A stretch of DNA of 64,000 bases from Ptiloglossa arizonensis (Eukaryota > Arthropoda > Insecta > Hymenoptera > Colletidae), in NCBI RefSeq assembly GCF_051014685.1, contig NW_027479783.1, positions 1-64,000 of the forward strand. The letters are read 5' to 3'. Below the pieces are notes generated by a model, which had not been told where the DNA came from, ran no database searches, and saw only the letters and a list, made by a program, of their open reading frames with translations. Position numbers and translations under genes: made by a program. Positions 45,277 through 59,340 of this stretch are shown piece after piece (within the stretch, counting starts at the first letter, position 1; every line of letters starts with the position of its first letter).

Positions 45277-46016
45277 TAATACGTTATGCGTTATACGTTT
45301 TACGTTATTCGTTATACGTTATACGTTATACGTTATACGGTATACGTCATAGGTTATACGTTATACGTTATTCGTTATGCGTTACACGTTATACGTTATA
45401 CGTTATACGTTATACGTTATACGGTATACGATATACGTTATGCGTTTAACGTTATTCGTGATACGTTATACGTTATACGTTATACGTTATACGTTATACG
45501 TTATACGTTATACGTTATACGTTATACGTTATACGTTTTACGTTACACGTTATACGTTAAACGTTATACGTTATACGTTATACGTTATTCGTTATGCGTT
45601 ATACGTTATACGTTATACGTTATACGTTATACGTTATACGTTATACGTTATACGGTATACGATATACGTTATGCGTCTTACGTTATTCGTGATACGTTAT
45701 ACGTTATACGTTATACGTTATACGTTATACGTCATAGGTTATACGTTATACGTTATACGGTATACGATATACGTTATGAGTTTTACGTTATTCGTGATAC
45801 GTTATACGTTATACGTTATACGTTATACGTCATAGGTTATACGTTATACGTTATACGTTATACATTATACGTTATACGTTATACGTTATACGTTATACGT
45901 TATACGTTATACGTTATACGTTACACGTTATTCGTAATACATTATACGTGATACGATATACGTTGTACGTCATACGTTATACGTTATACGTTATACGTTA
46001 TACGTTATACGTTATA
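45277..46016. repeat. 740-bp HOR, copy 3 of 4
   Basis: The interval between TAATA cassettes at 45277 and 46017 is exactly 740 bp. Private changes are T6C at 45380-45386 and T6A at 45555-45561 in place of T6C. The remaining marks agree with the other copies. Confidence 0.85.
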
Positions 46017-46539
46017 TAATACGTTATGCGTTATACGTTTTACGTTATTCGTTATACGTTATACGTTATACGTTATACGGTATACGTCATAGGTTATACG
46101 TTATACGTTATTCGTTATGCGTTATACGTTATACGTTATACGTTATACGTTATACGTTATACGGTATACGATATACGTTATGCGTTTAACGTTATTCGTG
46201 ATACGTTATACGTTATACGTTATACGTTATACGTTATACGTTATACGTTATACGTAATACGTTATACGTTATACGGTATACGATATACGTTATGCGTTTT
46301 ACGTTATTCGTGATACGTTATACGTTATACGTTATACGTTATACCTTATACGTTATACGTAATACGTTATACGTTATATATTATACGTTATACGTTATAC
46401 GTTATACGTTATACGGTATACGATATACGTTATGCGTTATATGTTATACGATATACGTTATACGTTATACGTTATACGTTATACGTTATACGTTACACGT
46501 TATTCGTAATACATTATACGTGATACGGTATACGTTGTA

Positions 46540-46770
46540 CGTTATACGTTATACGTTATACGTTATACGTTATACGTTATACGTTATACGTTATACGTTA
46601 TACGTTATACGTTATACGTTATACGTTATACGTTATACGTTATACGTTATACGTTATACGTTATACGTTATACGTTATACGTTATACGTTATACGTTATA
46701 CGTTATACGTTATACGTTATACGTTATACGTTATACGTTATACGTTATACGTTATACGTTATACGTTATA
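46540..46770. repeat. Pure run of 33 canonical heptamers
   Basis: The 231 bp between an A5G unit and a T4C unit at 46771 read as 33 canonical units without interruption. Confidence 0.8.
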
Positions 46771-47649
46771 CGTCATACGTTATACGTTATACGTTATACG
46801 TTATACGTTATACGTTATACGTTATACGTTATACGTCATACGTTATACGTTATACGTTATTCGTTATACGTTATACGGTATACGATATACGTTATACGTT
46901 ATACGTTATACGTTATACGTTATACGTTATACGTTATACGTTATACGTTATACGTCATACGTTATACGTTATACGTTATACGTTATACGTTATACGTTAT
47001 ACGTAATACGTTATACGTTATACGTTATACGATATACGTGATATGTTATACGTTATACGTTATACGTCATAGGTTATACGTTACACGTTATTCGTTAGGC
47101 GTTATACGTCATAGGTTATACGTTACACGTTATTCGTTAGGCGTTATACGTTATACGTTATACGTTATACGTTATACGTTATACGTTATACGTTATACGT
47201 TATACGTTATACGTTATACGTTATACGTTATACGTTATACGTTATACGTTATACGTTATACGTTATACGTTATACGTTATACGTTATACGTTATACGTTA
47301 TACGTTATACGTTACATGTTATACGTTCTACGTTATACGTTATACGTTACATGTTATACGTTATACGTTATACGTTATACGTTATACGTTATACGTTATA
47401 CGTTATACGTTATACGTTACATGTTATACGTTCTACGTTATACGTTATACGTTACATGTTATACGTTATACGTTATACGTTATACGTTATACGTTATACG
47501 TTATACGTTATACGTTATACGTTATACGTTATACGTTATACGTTATACGTTATACGTTATACGTTATACGTTACATGTTATACGTTCTACGTTCTACGTT
47601 ATACGTTATACGTTATACGATATACGTTATACGTTATACGTTATACGTT

Positions 47650-50600
47650 ATACGTTATACGTTATACGTTACACGTTATTCGTAATACATTATACGTGAT
47701 ACGGTATACGTTGTACGTCATACGTTATACGTTATACGTTATACGTTATACGTTATACGTTATATAATACGTTATGCGTTATACGTTTTACGTTATTCGT
47801 TATACGTTATACGTTATACGTTATACGGTATACGTCATAGGTTATACGTTATACGTTATTCGTTATGCGTTATACGTTATACGTTATACGTTATACGTTA
47901 TACGTTATACGGTATACGATATACGTTATGCGTTTAACGTTATTCGTGATACGTTATACGTTATACGTTATACGTTATACGTTATACGTTATACGTTATA
48001 CGTTATACGTTATACGTTATACGTTTTACGTTACACGTTATACGTTACACGTTATACGTTATACGTTATACGTTATTCGTTATGCGTTATACGTTATACG
48101 TTATACGTTATACGTTATACGTTATACGTTATACGTTATACGGTATACGATATACGTTATGCGTCTTACGTTATTCGTGATACGTTATACGTTATACGTT
48201 ATACGTTATACGTTATACGTCATAGGTTATACGTTATACGTTATACGGTATACGATATACGTTATGAGTTTTACGTTATTCGTGATACGTTATACGTTAT
48301 ACGTTATACGTTATACGTCATAGGTTATACGTTATACGTTATACGTTATACATTATACGTTATACGTTATACGTTATACGTTATACGTTATACGTTATAC
48401 GTTATACGTTACACGTTATTCGTAATACATTATACGTGATACGATATACGTTGTACGTCATACGTTATACGTTATACGTTATACGTTATACGTTATACGT
48501 TATATAATACGTTATGCGTTATACGTTTTACGTTATTCGTTATACGTTATACGTTATACGTTATACGGTATACGTCATAGGTTATACGTTATACGTTATT
48601 CGTTATGCGTTATACGTTATAAGTTATACGTTATACGTTATACGTTATACGTTATACGGTATACGATATACGTTATGCGTTTAACGTTATTCGTGATACG
48701 TTATACGTTATACGTTATACGTTATACGTTATACGTTATACGTTATACGTAATACGTTATACGTTATACGGTATACGATATACGTTATGCGTTTTACGTT
48801 ATTCGTGATACGTTATACGTTATACATTATACGTTATACCTTATACGTTATACGTAATACGTTATACGTTATACATTATACGTTATACGTTATACGTTAT
48901 ACGTTATACGGTATACGATATACGTTATGCGTTATATGTTATACGATATACGTTATACGTTATACGTTATACGTTATACGTTACACGTTACACGTTATTC
49001 GTAATACATTATACGTGATACGGTATACGTTGTACGTTATACGTTATACGTTATACGTTATACGTTATACGTTATACGTTATACGTTATACGTTATACGT
49101 TATACGTTATACGTTATACGTTATACGTTATACGTTATACGTTATACGTTATACGTTATACGTTATACGTTATACGTTATACGTTACATGTTGTACGTTC
49201 TACGTTATACGTTATACGTTACATGTTATACGTTCTACGTTATACGTTATACGTTATACGTTATACGTTATACGTTGTACGTTATAAGTTATACGTTATA
49301 CGTTATACGTTATACGTTATACGTTATACGTTATACGTTATACGTTATACGTTATACGTTATACGTTATACGTTATACGTTATACGTTATACGTTATACG
49401 TTATACGTTATACGTTATACGTTATACGTCATACGTTATACGTTATACGTTATTCGTTATACGTTATACGGTATACGATAAACGTTATGCGTTATATGTT
49501 ATACGTTATACGTTATACGTTATACGTTATACGTTATACGTTATACGTTATACGTTATACGGTATACGATATACGTTATGCGTTTTTCGTTATTCGTGAT
49601 ACGTTATACGTTATACGTTATACGTTATACGTTATACGTTATACGTAATACGTTATACGTTATACGTTATGCGTAATACGTTATACGTTATACGTTATAC
49701 GATATACGTGATATGTTATACGTTATACGTTAAACGTCATAGGTTATACGTTACACGTTATTCGTTAGGCGTTATACGTTATACGTTATACGTTATACGT
49801 TATACGTTATACGTTATACGTTATACGTTATACGTTATACGTTATACGTTATACGTTATACGTTATACGTTATACGTTATACGTCATACGTTATACGTTA
49901 TACGTTATACGTTATACGTTATACGTTATACGTTATACGTTATACGTCATACGTTATACGTTATACGTTATTCGTTATACGTTATACGGTATACGATATA
50001 CGTTATACGTTATACGTTATACGTTATACGTTATACGTTATACGTTATACGTTATACGTTATACGTCATACGTTATACGTTATACGTTATACGTTATACG
50101 TTATACGTAATACGTTATACGTTATACGTTATACGATATACGTGATATGTTATACGTTATACGTTATACGTCATAGGTTATACGTTACACGTTATTCGTT
50201 AGGCGTTATACGTCATAGGTTATACGTTACACGTTATTCGTTAGGCGTTATACGTTATACGTTATACGTTATACGTTATACGTTATACGTTATACGTTAT
50301 ACGTTATACGTTACATGTTATACGTTCTACGTTATACGTTATACGTTATACGTTATACGTTATACGTTGTACGTTATAAGTTATACGTTATACGTTATAC
50401 GTTATACGTTATACGTTATACGTTATACGTTATACGTTATACGTTATACGTTATACGTTATACGTTATACGTTATACGTTATACGTTATACGTTATACGT
50501 TATACGTTATACGTTATACGTTATACGTCATACGTTATACGTTATACGTTATTCGTTATACGTTATACGGTATACGATATACGTTATGCGTTATATGTTA

Positions 50601-51980
50601 TACGTTATACGTTATACGTTATACGTTATACGTTATACGTTATACGTTATACGTTATACGTTATACGGTATACGATATACGTTATGCGTTTTTCGTTATT
50701 CGTGATACGTTATACGTTATACGTTATACGTTATACGTTATACGTTATACGTAATACGTTATACGTTATACGTTATGCGTAATACGTTATACGTTATACG
50801 TTATACGATATACGTGATATGTTATACGTTATACGTTAAACGTCATAGGTTATACGTTACACGTTATTCGTTAGGCGTTATACGTTATACGTTATACGTT
50901 ATACGTTATACGTTATACGTTATACGTTATACGTTACACGTTATACGTTATACGTTATACGTTATACGTTATACGTTATACGTCATACGTTATACGTTAT
51001 ACGTTATACGTTATACGTTATACGTTATACGTTATACGTTATACGTCATACGTTATACGTTATACGTTATTCGTTATACGTTATACGGTATACGATATAC
51101 GTTATACGTTATACGTTATACGTTATACGTTATACGTTATACGTTATACGTTATACGTTATACGTCATACGTTATACGTTATACGTTATACGTTATACGT
51201 TATACGTAATACGTTATACGTTATACGTTATACGATATACGTGATATGTTATACGTTATACGTTATACGTCATAGGTTATACGTTACACGCTATTCGTTA
51301 GGCGTTATACGTCATAGGTTATACGTTACACGTTATTCGTTAGGCGTTATACGTTATACGTTATACGTTATACGTTATACGTTATACGTTATACGTTATA
51401 CGTTATACGTTATACGTTATACGTTATACGTTATACGTTATACGTTATACGTTATACGTTATACGTTATACGTTATACGTTATACGTTATACGTTATACG
51501 TTATACGTTATACGTTATACGTTATACGTTATACGTTACATGTTATACGTTCTACGTTATACGTTATACGTTACATGTTATACGTTATACGTTATACGTT
51601 ATACGTTATACGTTATACGTTATACGTTATACGTTATACGTTATACGTTATACGTTATACGTTACATGTTATACGTTCTACGTTATACGTTATACGTTAC
51701 ATGTTATACGTTCTACGTTCTACGTTATACGTTATACGTTATACGTTATACATTATACGTTATACGTTATACGTTATACGTTATACGTTATACGTTATAC
51801 GTTATACGTTATACGTTATACGTTATACGGTATACGATATACGTTATACGTTATACGTTATACGTTATACGTTATACGTTATACGTTATACGTTATACGT
51901 TATACGTCATACGTTATACGTTATACGTTATACGTTATACGTTATACGTAATACGTTATACGTTATACGTTATACGATAT
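47650..51980. repeat. Segmental duplication, right copy
   Basis: This is the partner of 34930-39140; the marks and offsets are given there. It retains a block of about 180 bp near 51.0-51.2 kb (T4C, T4C, A7T, T3G-T3A, T4C, T4A) that the left copy lacks at the matching place. Its internal repeat has a 1,106-bp period (for example an A7G-T4A pair near 49669 and 50775) against 1,085 bp in the left copy, a difference of three units. Confidence 0.85.
47765..48504. repeat. 740-bp HOR, copy 4 of 4
   Basis: The interval between TAATA cassettes at 47765 and 48505 is exactly 740 bp. I saw none of the private changes noted in copies 1 to 3, so this copy is the closest to their consensus. It forms the left end of the right segmental copy. 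Confidence 0.85.
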
Positions 51981-54360
51981 ACGTGATATGTTATACGTTA
52001 TACGTTATACGTCATAGGTTATACGTTACACGTTATTCGTTAGGCGTTATACGTTATACGTTATACGTTATACGTTATACGTTATACGTTATACGTTATA
52101 CGTTATACGTTATACGTTGTACGTTATAAGTTATACGTTATACGTTATACGTTATACGTTATACGTTATAAGTTATACGTTATACGTTATACGTTATACG
52201 TTATACGTTATACGTTATACGTTATACATTATACGTTATACGTTATACGTTATACGTTATACGTTATACGTTATACGTCATACGTTATACGTTATACGTT
52301 ATTCGTTATACGTTATACGGTATACGATATACGTTATGCGTTATATGTTATACGTTATACGTTATACGTTATACGTTATACGTTATACGTTATACGGTAT
52401 ACGATATACGTTATGCGTTTTTCGTTATTCGTGATACGTTATACGTTATACGTTATACGTTATACGTTATACGTTATACGTTATACGTAATACGTTATAC
52501 GTTATACGTTATACGTAATACGTTATACGTTATACGTTATACGATATACGTGATATGTTATACGTTATACGTTATACGTCATAGGTTATACGTTACACGT
52601 TATTCGTTAGGCGTTATACGTTATACGTTATACCTTATACGTTATACGTTATACGTTATACGTTATACGTTATACGTTATACGTTATACGTTATACGTTA
52701 TACGTTATACGTTATACGTTATACGTTATACGTTATACGTTATACGTTATACGTTATACGTTATACGTTATACGTTATACGTTATACGTTATACGTTATA
52801 CGTTATACGTTATACGTTATACGTTATACGTTATACGTTATACGTTATACGTTATACGTTATACGTCATACGTTATACGTTATACGTTATTCGTTATACG
52901 TTATACGGTATACGATATACGTTATGCGTTATAGGTTATACGTTATACGTTATACGTTATACGTTATACGTTATATGTTATACGTTATACGGTATACGAT
53001 ATACGTTATGCGTTTTACGTTATTCGTGATACGTTATACGTTATACGTTATACGTTATACGTTATACGGTATACGTTATACGTTATACGTAATACGTTAT
53101 ACGTTATACATTATACGTTATACGTTATACGTTATACGTTATACGTTATACGGTATACGATATACGTTATGCGTTATATGTTATACGATATACGTTATAC
53201 GTTATACGTTATACGTTATACGTTATACGTTATACATTATACGTTATACGTTATACGTTATACGTTATACGGTATACGATATACGTTATGCGTTATATGT
53301 TATACGATATACGTTATACGTTATACGTTATACGTTATACGTAATACGTTATACGTTATACGGTATACGTTATACGTTATACGTTATACGTTATACGTTA
53401 TACGTTATACGTTATACGTTATACGTTATGCGTTACATGTTATACGTTCTACGTTATACGTTATACGTTATATGTTATACGTTCTACGTTATACGTTATA
53501 CGTTATACGTTATACGTTATACGTTGTACGTTATAAGTTATACGTTATACGTTATACGTTATACGTTATACGTTATACGTTATACGTTATACGTTATACG
53601 TTATACGTTATACGTTATACGTTATACGTTATACGTTATACGTTATACGTTATACGTTATACGTTATACGTTATACGTTATACGTTATACGGTATACGAT
53701 ATACGTTATTCGTTTTACGTTATTCGTGATACGTTATACGTTATACGTAATACGTTATACGTTATACGTTATACGTAATACGTTATACGTTATACGTTAT
53801 ACGATATACGTTATACGTTATACGTTATACGTTATACGTCATAGGTTATACGTTATACGTTATTCGTTAGGCGTTATACGTTATACGTTATACGTTATAC
53901 GTTATACGTTATACGTTATACGGTATACGATATACGTTATGCGTTATATGTTATACGATATACGTTATACGTTATACGTTATACGTTATACGTTATACGT
54001 TACACGTTATTCGTAATACATTATACGTGATACGGTATACGTTGTACGTTATTCGTTATACGTTATACGTTATACGTTATACGTTATACGTTATACGTTA
54101 TACGTTATACGTTATACGTTATACGTTATACGTTATACGTTATACGTTATACGTTATACGTTATACGTTATACGTTATACGTTATACGTTACATGTTATA
54201 CGTTCTACGTTATACGTTATACGTTATACGTTATACGTTATACGTTATACGTTATACGTTATACGTTATACGTTATACGTTATACGTTATACGTTATACG
54301 TTATACGTTATACGTTATACGTTATACGTTATACGTTATACGTTATACGTTATACGTTAC
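51981..54360. repeat. Canonical-rich array with HOR fragments
   Basis: The stretch holds the single 42-bp word near 52.01 kb, a T4C-A7T-T3G-T3A group near 52.27 and 52.86 kb, a canonical run at about 52.63-52.86 kb, core words near 52.99 kb, and ACATGT words near 53.43 kb (one with a T6 canonical unit before C1T). The 53.68-54.03 kb part matches 60.58-60.93 and 62.91-63.26 kb. No gene is present. Confidence 0.65.
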
Positions 54361-57300
54361 ACGTTATACGTTACACGTTATACGTTATTCGTTATGCGTT
54401 ATACGTTATACGTTATACGTTATACGTTATACGTTATACGTTATACGTTATACGGTATACGATATACGTTATGCGTTTTACGTTATTCGTGATACGTTAT
54501 ACGTTATACGTTATACGTTATACGTCATAGGTTATACGTTATACGTTATACGGTATACGATATACGTTATGCGTTTTACGTTATTCGTGATACGTTATAC
54601 GTTATACGTTATACGTTATACGTCATAGGTTATACGTTATACGTTATACGTTATACATTATACGTTATACGTTATACGTTATACGTTATACGTTATACGT
54701 TATACGTTACACGTTATTCGTAATACATTATACGTGATACGGTATACGTTGTACGTCATACGTTATACGTTATACGTTATACGTTATACGTTATAAGTTA
54801 TACGTTATATAATACGTTATGCGTTATACGTTTTACGTTATTCGTTATACGTTATACGTTATACGTTATACGGTATACGTCATAGGTTATACGTTATACG
54901 TTATTCGTTATGCGTTATACGTTATACGTTATACGTTATACGTTATACGTTATACGGTATACGATATACGTTAAGCGTTTAACGTTATTCGTGATACGTT
55001 ATACGTTATACGTTATACGTTATACGTTATACGTTATACGTTATACGTAATACGTTATACGTTATACGGTATACGATATACGTTATGCGTTTTACGTTAT
55101 TCGTGATACGTTATACGTTATACGTTATACGTTATACCTTATACGTTATACGTAATACGTTATACGTTATACATTATACGTTATACGTTATACGTTATAC
55201 GTTATACGTTATACGTTATACGGTATACGATATACGTTATGCGTTATATGTTATACGATATACGTTATACGTTATACGTTATACGTTATACGTTATACGT
55301 TACACGTTATTCGTAATACATTATACGTGATACGGTATACGTTGTACGTTATACGTTATACGTTATACGTTATACGTTATACGTTATACGTTATACGTTA
55401 TACGTTATACGTTATACGTTATACGTTATACGTTATACGTTATACGTTATACGTTATACGTTATACGTTATACGTTATACGTTATACGTTATACGTTATA
55501 CGTTATACGTTACATGTTATACGTTCTACGTTATACGTTATACGTTACATGTTATACGTTCTACGTTATACGTTATACGTTATACGTTATACGTTATACG
55601 TTATACGTTGTACGTTATAAGTTATACGTTATACGTTATACGTTATACGTTATACGTTATACGTTATACGTTATACGTTATACGTTATACGTTATACGTT
55701 ATACGTTATACGTTATACGTTATACGTTATACGTTATACGTTATACGTTATACGTCATACGTTAAACGTTATACGTTATTCGTTATACGTTATACGGTAT
55801 ACGATATACTTTATGCGTTATATGTTATACGTTATACGTTATACGTTATACGTTATACGTTATACGTTATACGTTATACGTTATACGTTATACGTTATAC
55901 GTTATACGTTATACGTTATACGTTATACGTTACATGTTATACGTTCTACGTTATACGTTATACGTTATACGTTATACGTTATACGTTATACGTTATACGT
56001 TATACGTTATACGTTATACGTTATACGATATACGTGATATGTTATACGTTATACGTTATACGTCATAGGTTATACGTTACACGTTATTCGATAGGCGTTA
56101 TACGTTATACGTTATACGTTATACGTTATACGTTATACGTTATACGTTATACGTTATACGTTATACGTTATACGTTATACGTTATACGTTATACGTTATA
56201 CGTTATACGTTATACGTTATACGTTATACGTTATACGTTATACGTTATACGTTACACGTTATACGTTCTACGTTATACGTTATACGTTACATGTTATACG
56301 TTATACGTTATACGTGATACGTTATACGTTATACGTTATACGTTATACGTTATACGTTATACGTTATACGTTATACGTTATACGTTATACGTTATACGTT
56401 ATACGTCATACGTTAAACGTTATACGTTATTCGTTATACGTTATACGGTATACGATATACTTTATGCGTTATATGTTATACGATATACGTTATACGTTAT
56501 ACGTTATACGTTATACGTTATACGTTACACGTTATTCGTAATACATTATACGTGATACGGTATACGTTGTACGTTATACGTTATACGTTACACGTTATAC
56601 GTTCTACGTTATACGTTATACGTTACATGTTATACGTTATACGTTATACGTTATACGTTATACGTTATACGTTATACGTTATACGTTATACGTAATACGT
56701 TATACGTTATACGGTATACGATATACGTTATGCGTTTTACGTTATTCGTGATACGTTATACGTTATACGTTATACGTTATACCTTATACGTTATACGTAA
56801 TACGTTATACGTTATACATTATACGTTATACGTTATACGTTATACGTTATACGTTATACGTTATACGGTATACGATATACGTTATGCGTTATATGTTATA
56901 CGATATACGTTATACGTTATACGTTATACGTTATACGTTATACGTTACACGTTATTCGTAATACATTATACGTGATACGGTATACGTTGTACGTTATACG
57001 TTATACGTTATACGTTATACGTTATACGTTATACGTTATACGTTATACGTTATACGTTATACGTTATACGTTATACGTTATACGTTATACGTTATACGTT
57101 ATACGTTATACGTTATACGTTATACGTTATACGTTATACGTTATACGTTATACGTTACATGTTATACGTTCTACGTTATACGTTATACGTTACATGTTAT
57201 ACGTTCTACGTTATACGTTATACGTTATACGTTATACGTTATACGTTATACGTTGTACGTTATAAGTTATACGTTATACGTTATACGTTATACGTTATAC

Positions 57301-59340
57301 GTTATACGTTATACGTTATACGTTATACGTTATACGTTATACGTTATACGTTATACGTTATACGTTATACGTTATACGTTATACGTTATACGTTATACGT
57401 CATACGTTAAACGTTATACGTTATTCGTTATACGTTATACGGTATACGATATACTTTATGCGTTATATGTTATACGTTATACGTTATACGTTATACGTTA
57501 TACGTTATACGTTATACGTTATACGTTATACGTTATACGTTATACGTTATACGTTATACGTTATACGTTATACGTTATACGTTACATGTTATACGTTCTA
57601 CGTTATACGTTATACGTTATACGTTATACGTTATACGTTATACGTTATACGTTATACGTTATACGTTATACGTTATACGTTATACGTTATACGTTATACG
57701 TTATACGTTATACGTTATACGTTATACGTTATACGTTATACGTTATACGTTACACGTTATACGTTATACGTTATACGTTATTCGTTATGCGTTATACGTT
57801 ATACGTTATACGTTATACGTTATACGTTATACGTTATACGTTATACGGTATACGATATACGTTATGCGTTTTACGTTATTCGTGATACGTTATACGTTAT
57901 ACGTTATACGTTATACGTCATAGGTTATACGTTATACGTTATACGGTATACGATATACGTTATGCGTTTTACGTTATTCGTGATACGTTATACGTTATAC
58001 GTTATACGTTATACGTCATAGGTTATACGTTATACGTTATACGTTATACATTATACGTTATACGTTATACGTTATACGTTATACGTTATACGTTATACGT
58101 TACACGTTATTCGTAATACATTATACGTGATACGGTATACGTTGTACGTCATACGTTATACGTTATACGTTATACGTTATACGTTATAAGTTATACGTTA
58201 TATAATACGTTATGCGTTATACGTTTTACGTTATTCGTTATACGTTATACGTTATACGTTATACGGTATACGTCATAGGTTATACGTTATACGTTATTCG
58301 TTATGCGTTATACGTTATACGTTATACGTTATACGTTATACGTTATACGGTATACGATATACGTTAAGCGTTTAACGTTATTCGTGATACGTTATACGTT
58401 ATACGTTATACGTTATACGTTATACGTTATACGTTATACGTAATACGTTATACGTTATACGGTATACGATATACGTTATGCGTTTTACGTTATTCGTGAT
58501 ACGTTATACGTTATACGTTATACGTTATACCTTATACGTTATACGTAATACGTTATACGTTATACATTATACGTTATACGTTATACGTTATACGTTATAC
58601 GTTATACGTTATACGGTATACGATATACGTTATGCGTTATATGTTATACGATATACGTTATACGTTATACGTTATACGTTATACGTTATACGTTACACGT
58701 TATTCGTAATACATTATACGTGATACGGTATACGTTGTACGTTATACGTTATACGTTATACGTTATACGTTATACGTTATACGTTATACGTTATACGTTA
58801 TACGTTATACGTTATACGTTATACGTTATACGTTATACGTTATACGTTATACGTTATACGTTATACGTTATACGTTATACGTTATACGTTATACGTTATA
58901 CGTTACATGTTATACGTTCTACGTTATACGTTATACGTTACATGTTATACGTTCTACGTTATACGTTATACGTTATACGTTATACGTTATACGTTATACG
59001 TTGTACGTTATAAGTTATACGTTATACGTTATACGTTATACGTTATACGTTATACGTTATACGTTATACGTTATACGTTATACGTTATACGTTATACGTT
59101 ATACGTTATACGTTATACGTTATACGTTATACGTTATACGTTATACGTCATACGTTAAACGTTATACGTTATTCGTTATACGTTATACGGTATACGATAT
59201 ACTTTATGCGTTATATGTTATACGTTATACGTTATACGTTATACGTTATACGTTATACGTTATACGTTATACGGTATACGATATACGTTATGCGTTTTTC
59301 GTTATTCGTGATACGTTATACGTTATACGTTATACGTTAT
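54360..59340. repeat. 3,393-bp spaced repeat with a third internal copy
   Basis: About 54.36-55.95 kb matches 57.75-59.34 kb at 3,393 bp (484 x 7 + 5; one TAATA, at 54810 and 58203). A shorter third copy of the core word, G2C, T4A, G2A, T3G-T3A-A7G-C1T, ACATGT pair and A5G-C1A part lies between, so the spacings of that part are 1,645 bp (235 units) and 1,748 bp (249 units + 5). Shared rare marks are a G2T unit before A7G near 55.81, 56.46, 57.46 and 59.20 kb and T6A after T4C. Confidence 0.8.

Larger units (their letters stand above)
2123..58207. repeat. TAATA phase-shift cassette, 26 copies
   Basis: A 5-bp TAATA sits between a canonical unit and, in 25 of 26 cases, an A7G unit, followed by canonical, A5T and A7T units. 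Starts: 2123, 3206, 3653, 6705, 7152, 10611, 13462, 14553, 14999, 18034, 19138, 20634, 26120, 26797, 35083, 35823, 39433, 41111, 42684, 43424, 45277, 46017, 47765, 48505, 54810, 58203. The 39433 copy has a canonical unit in place of A7G. Twenty-one copies follow an A5G-T4C pair. The other five (3653, 7152, 14999, 19138, 20634) form a subtype with two consecutive A7T units and a CCTAGG mark about 78 bp downstream. Confidence 0.9.
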
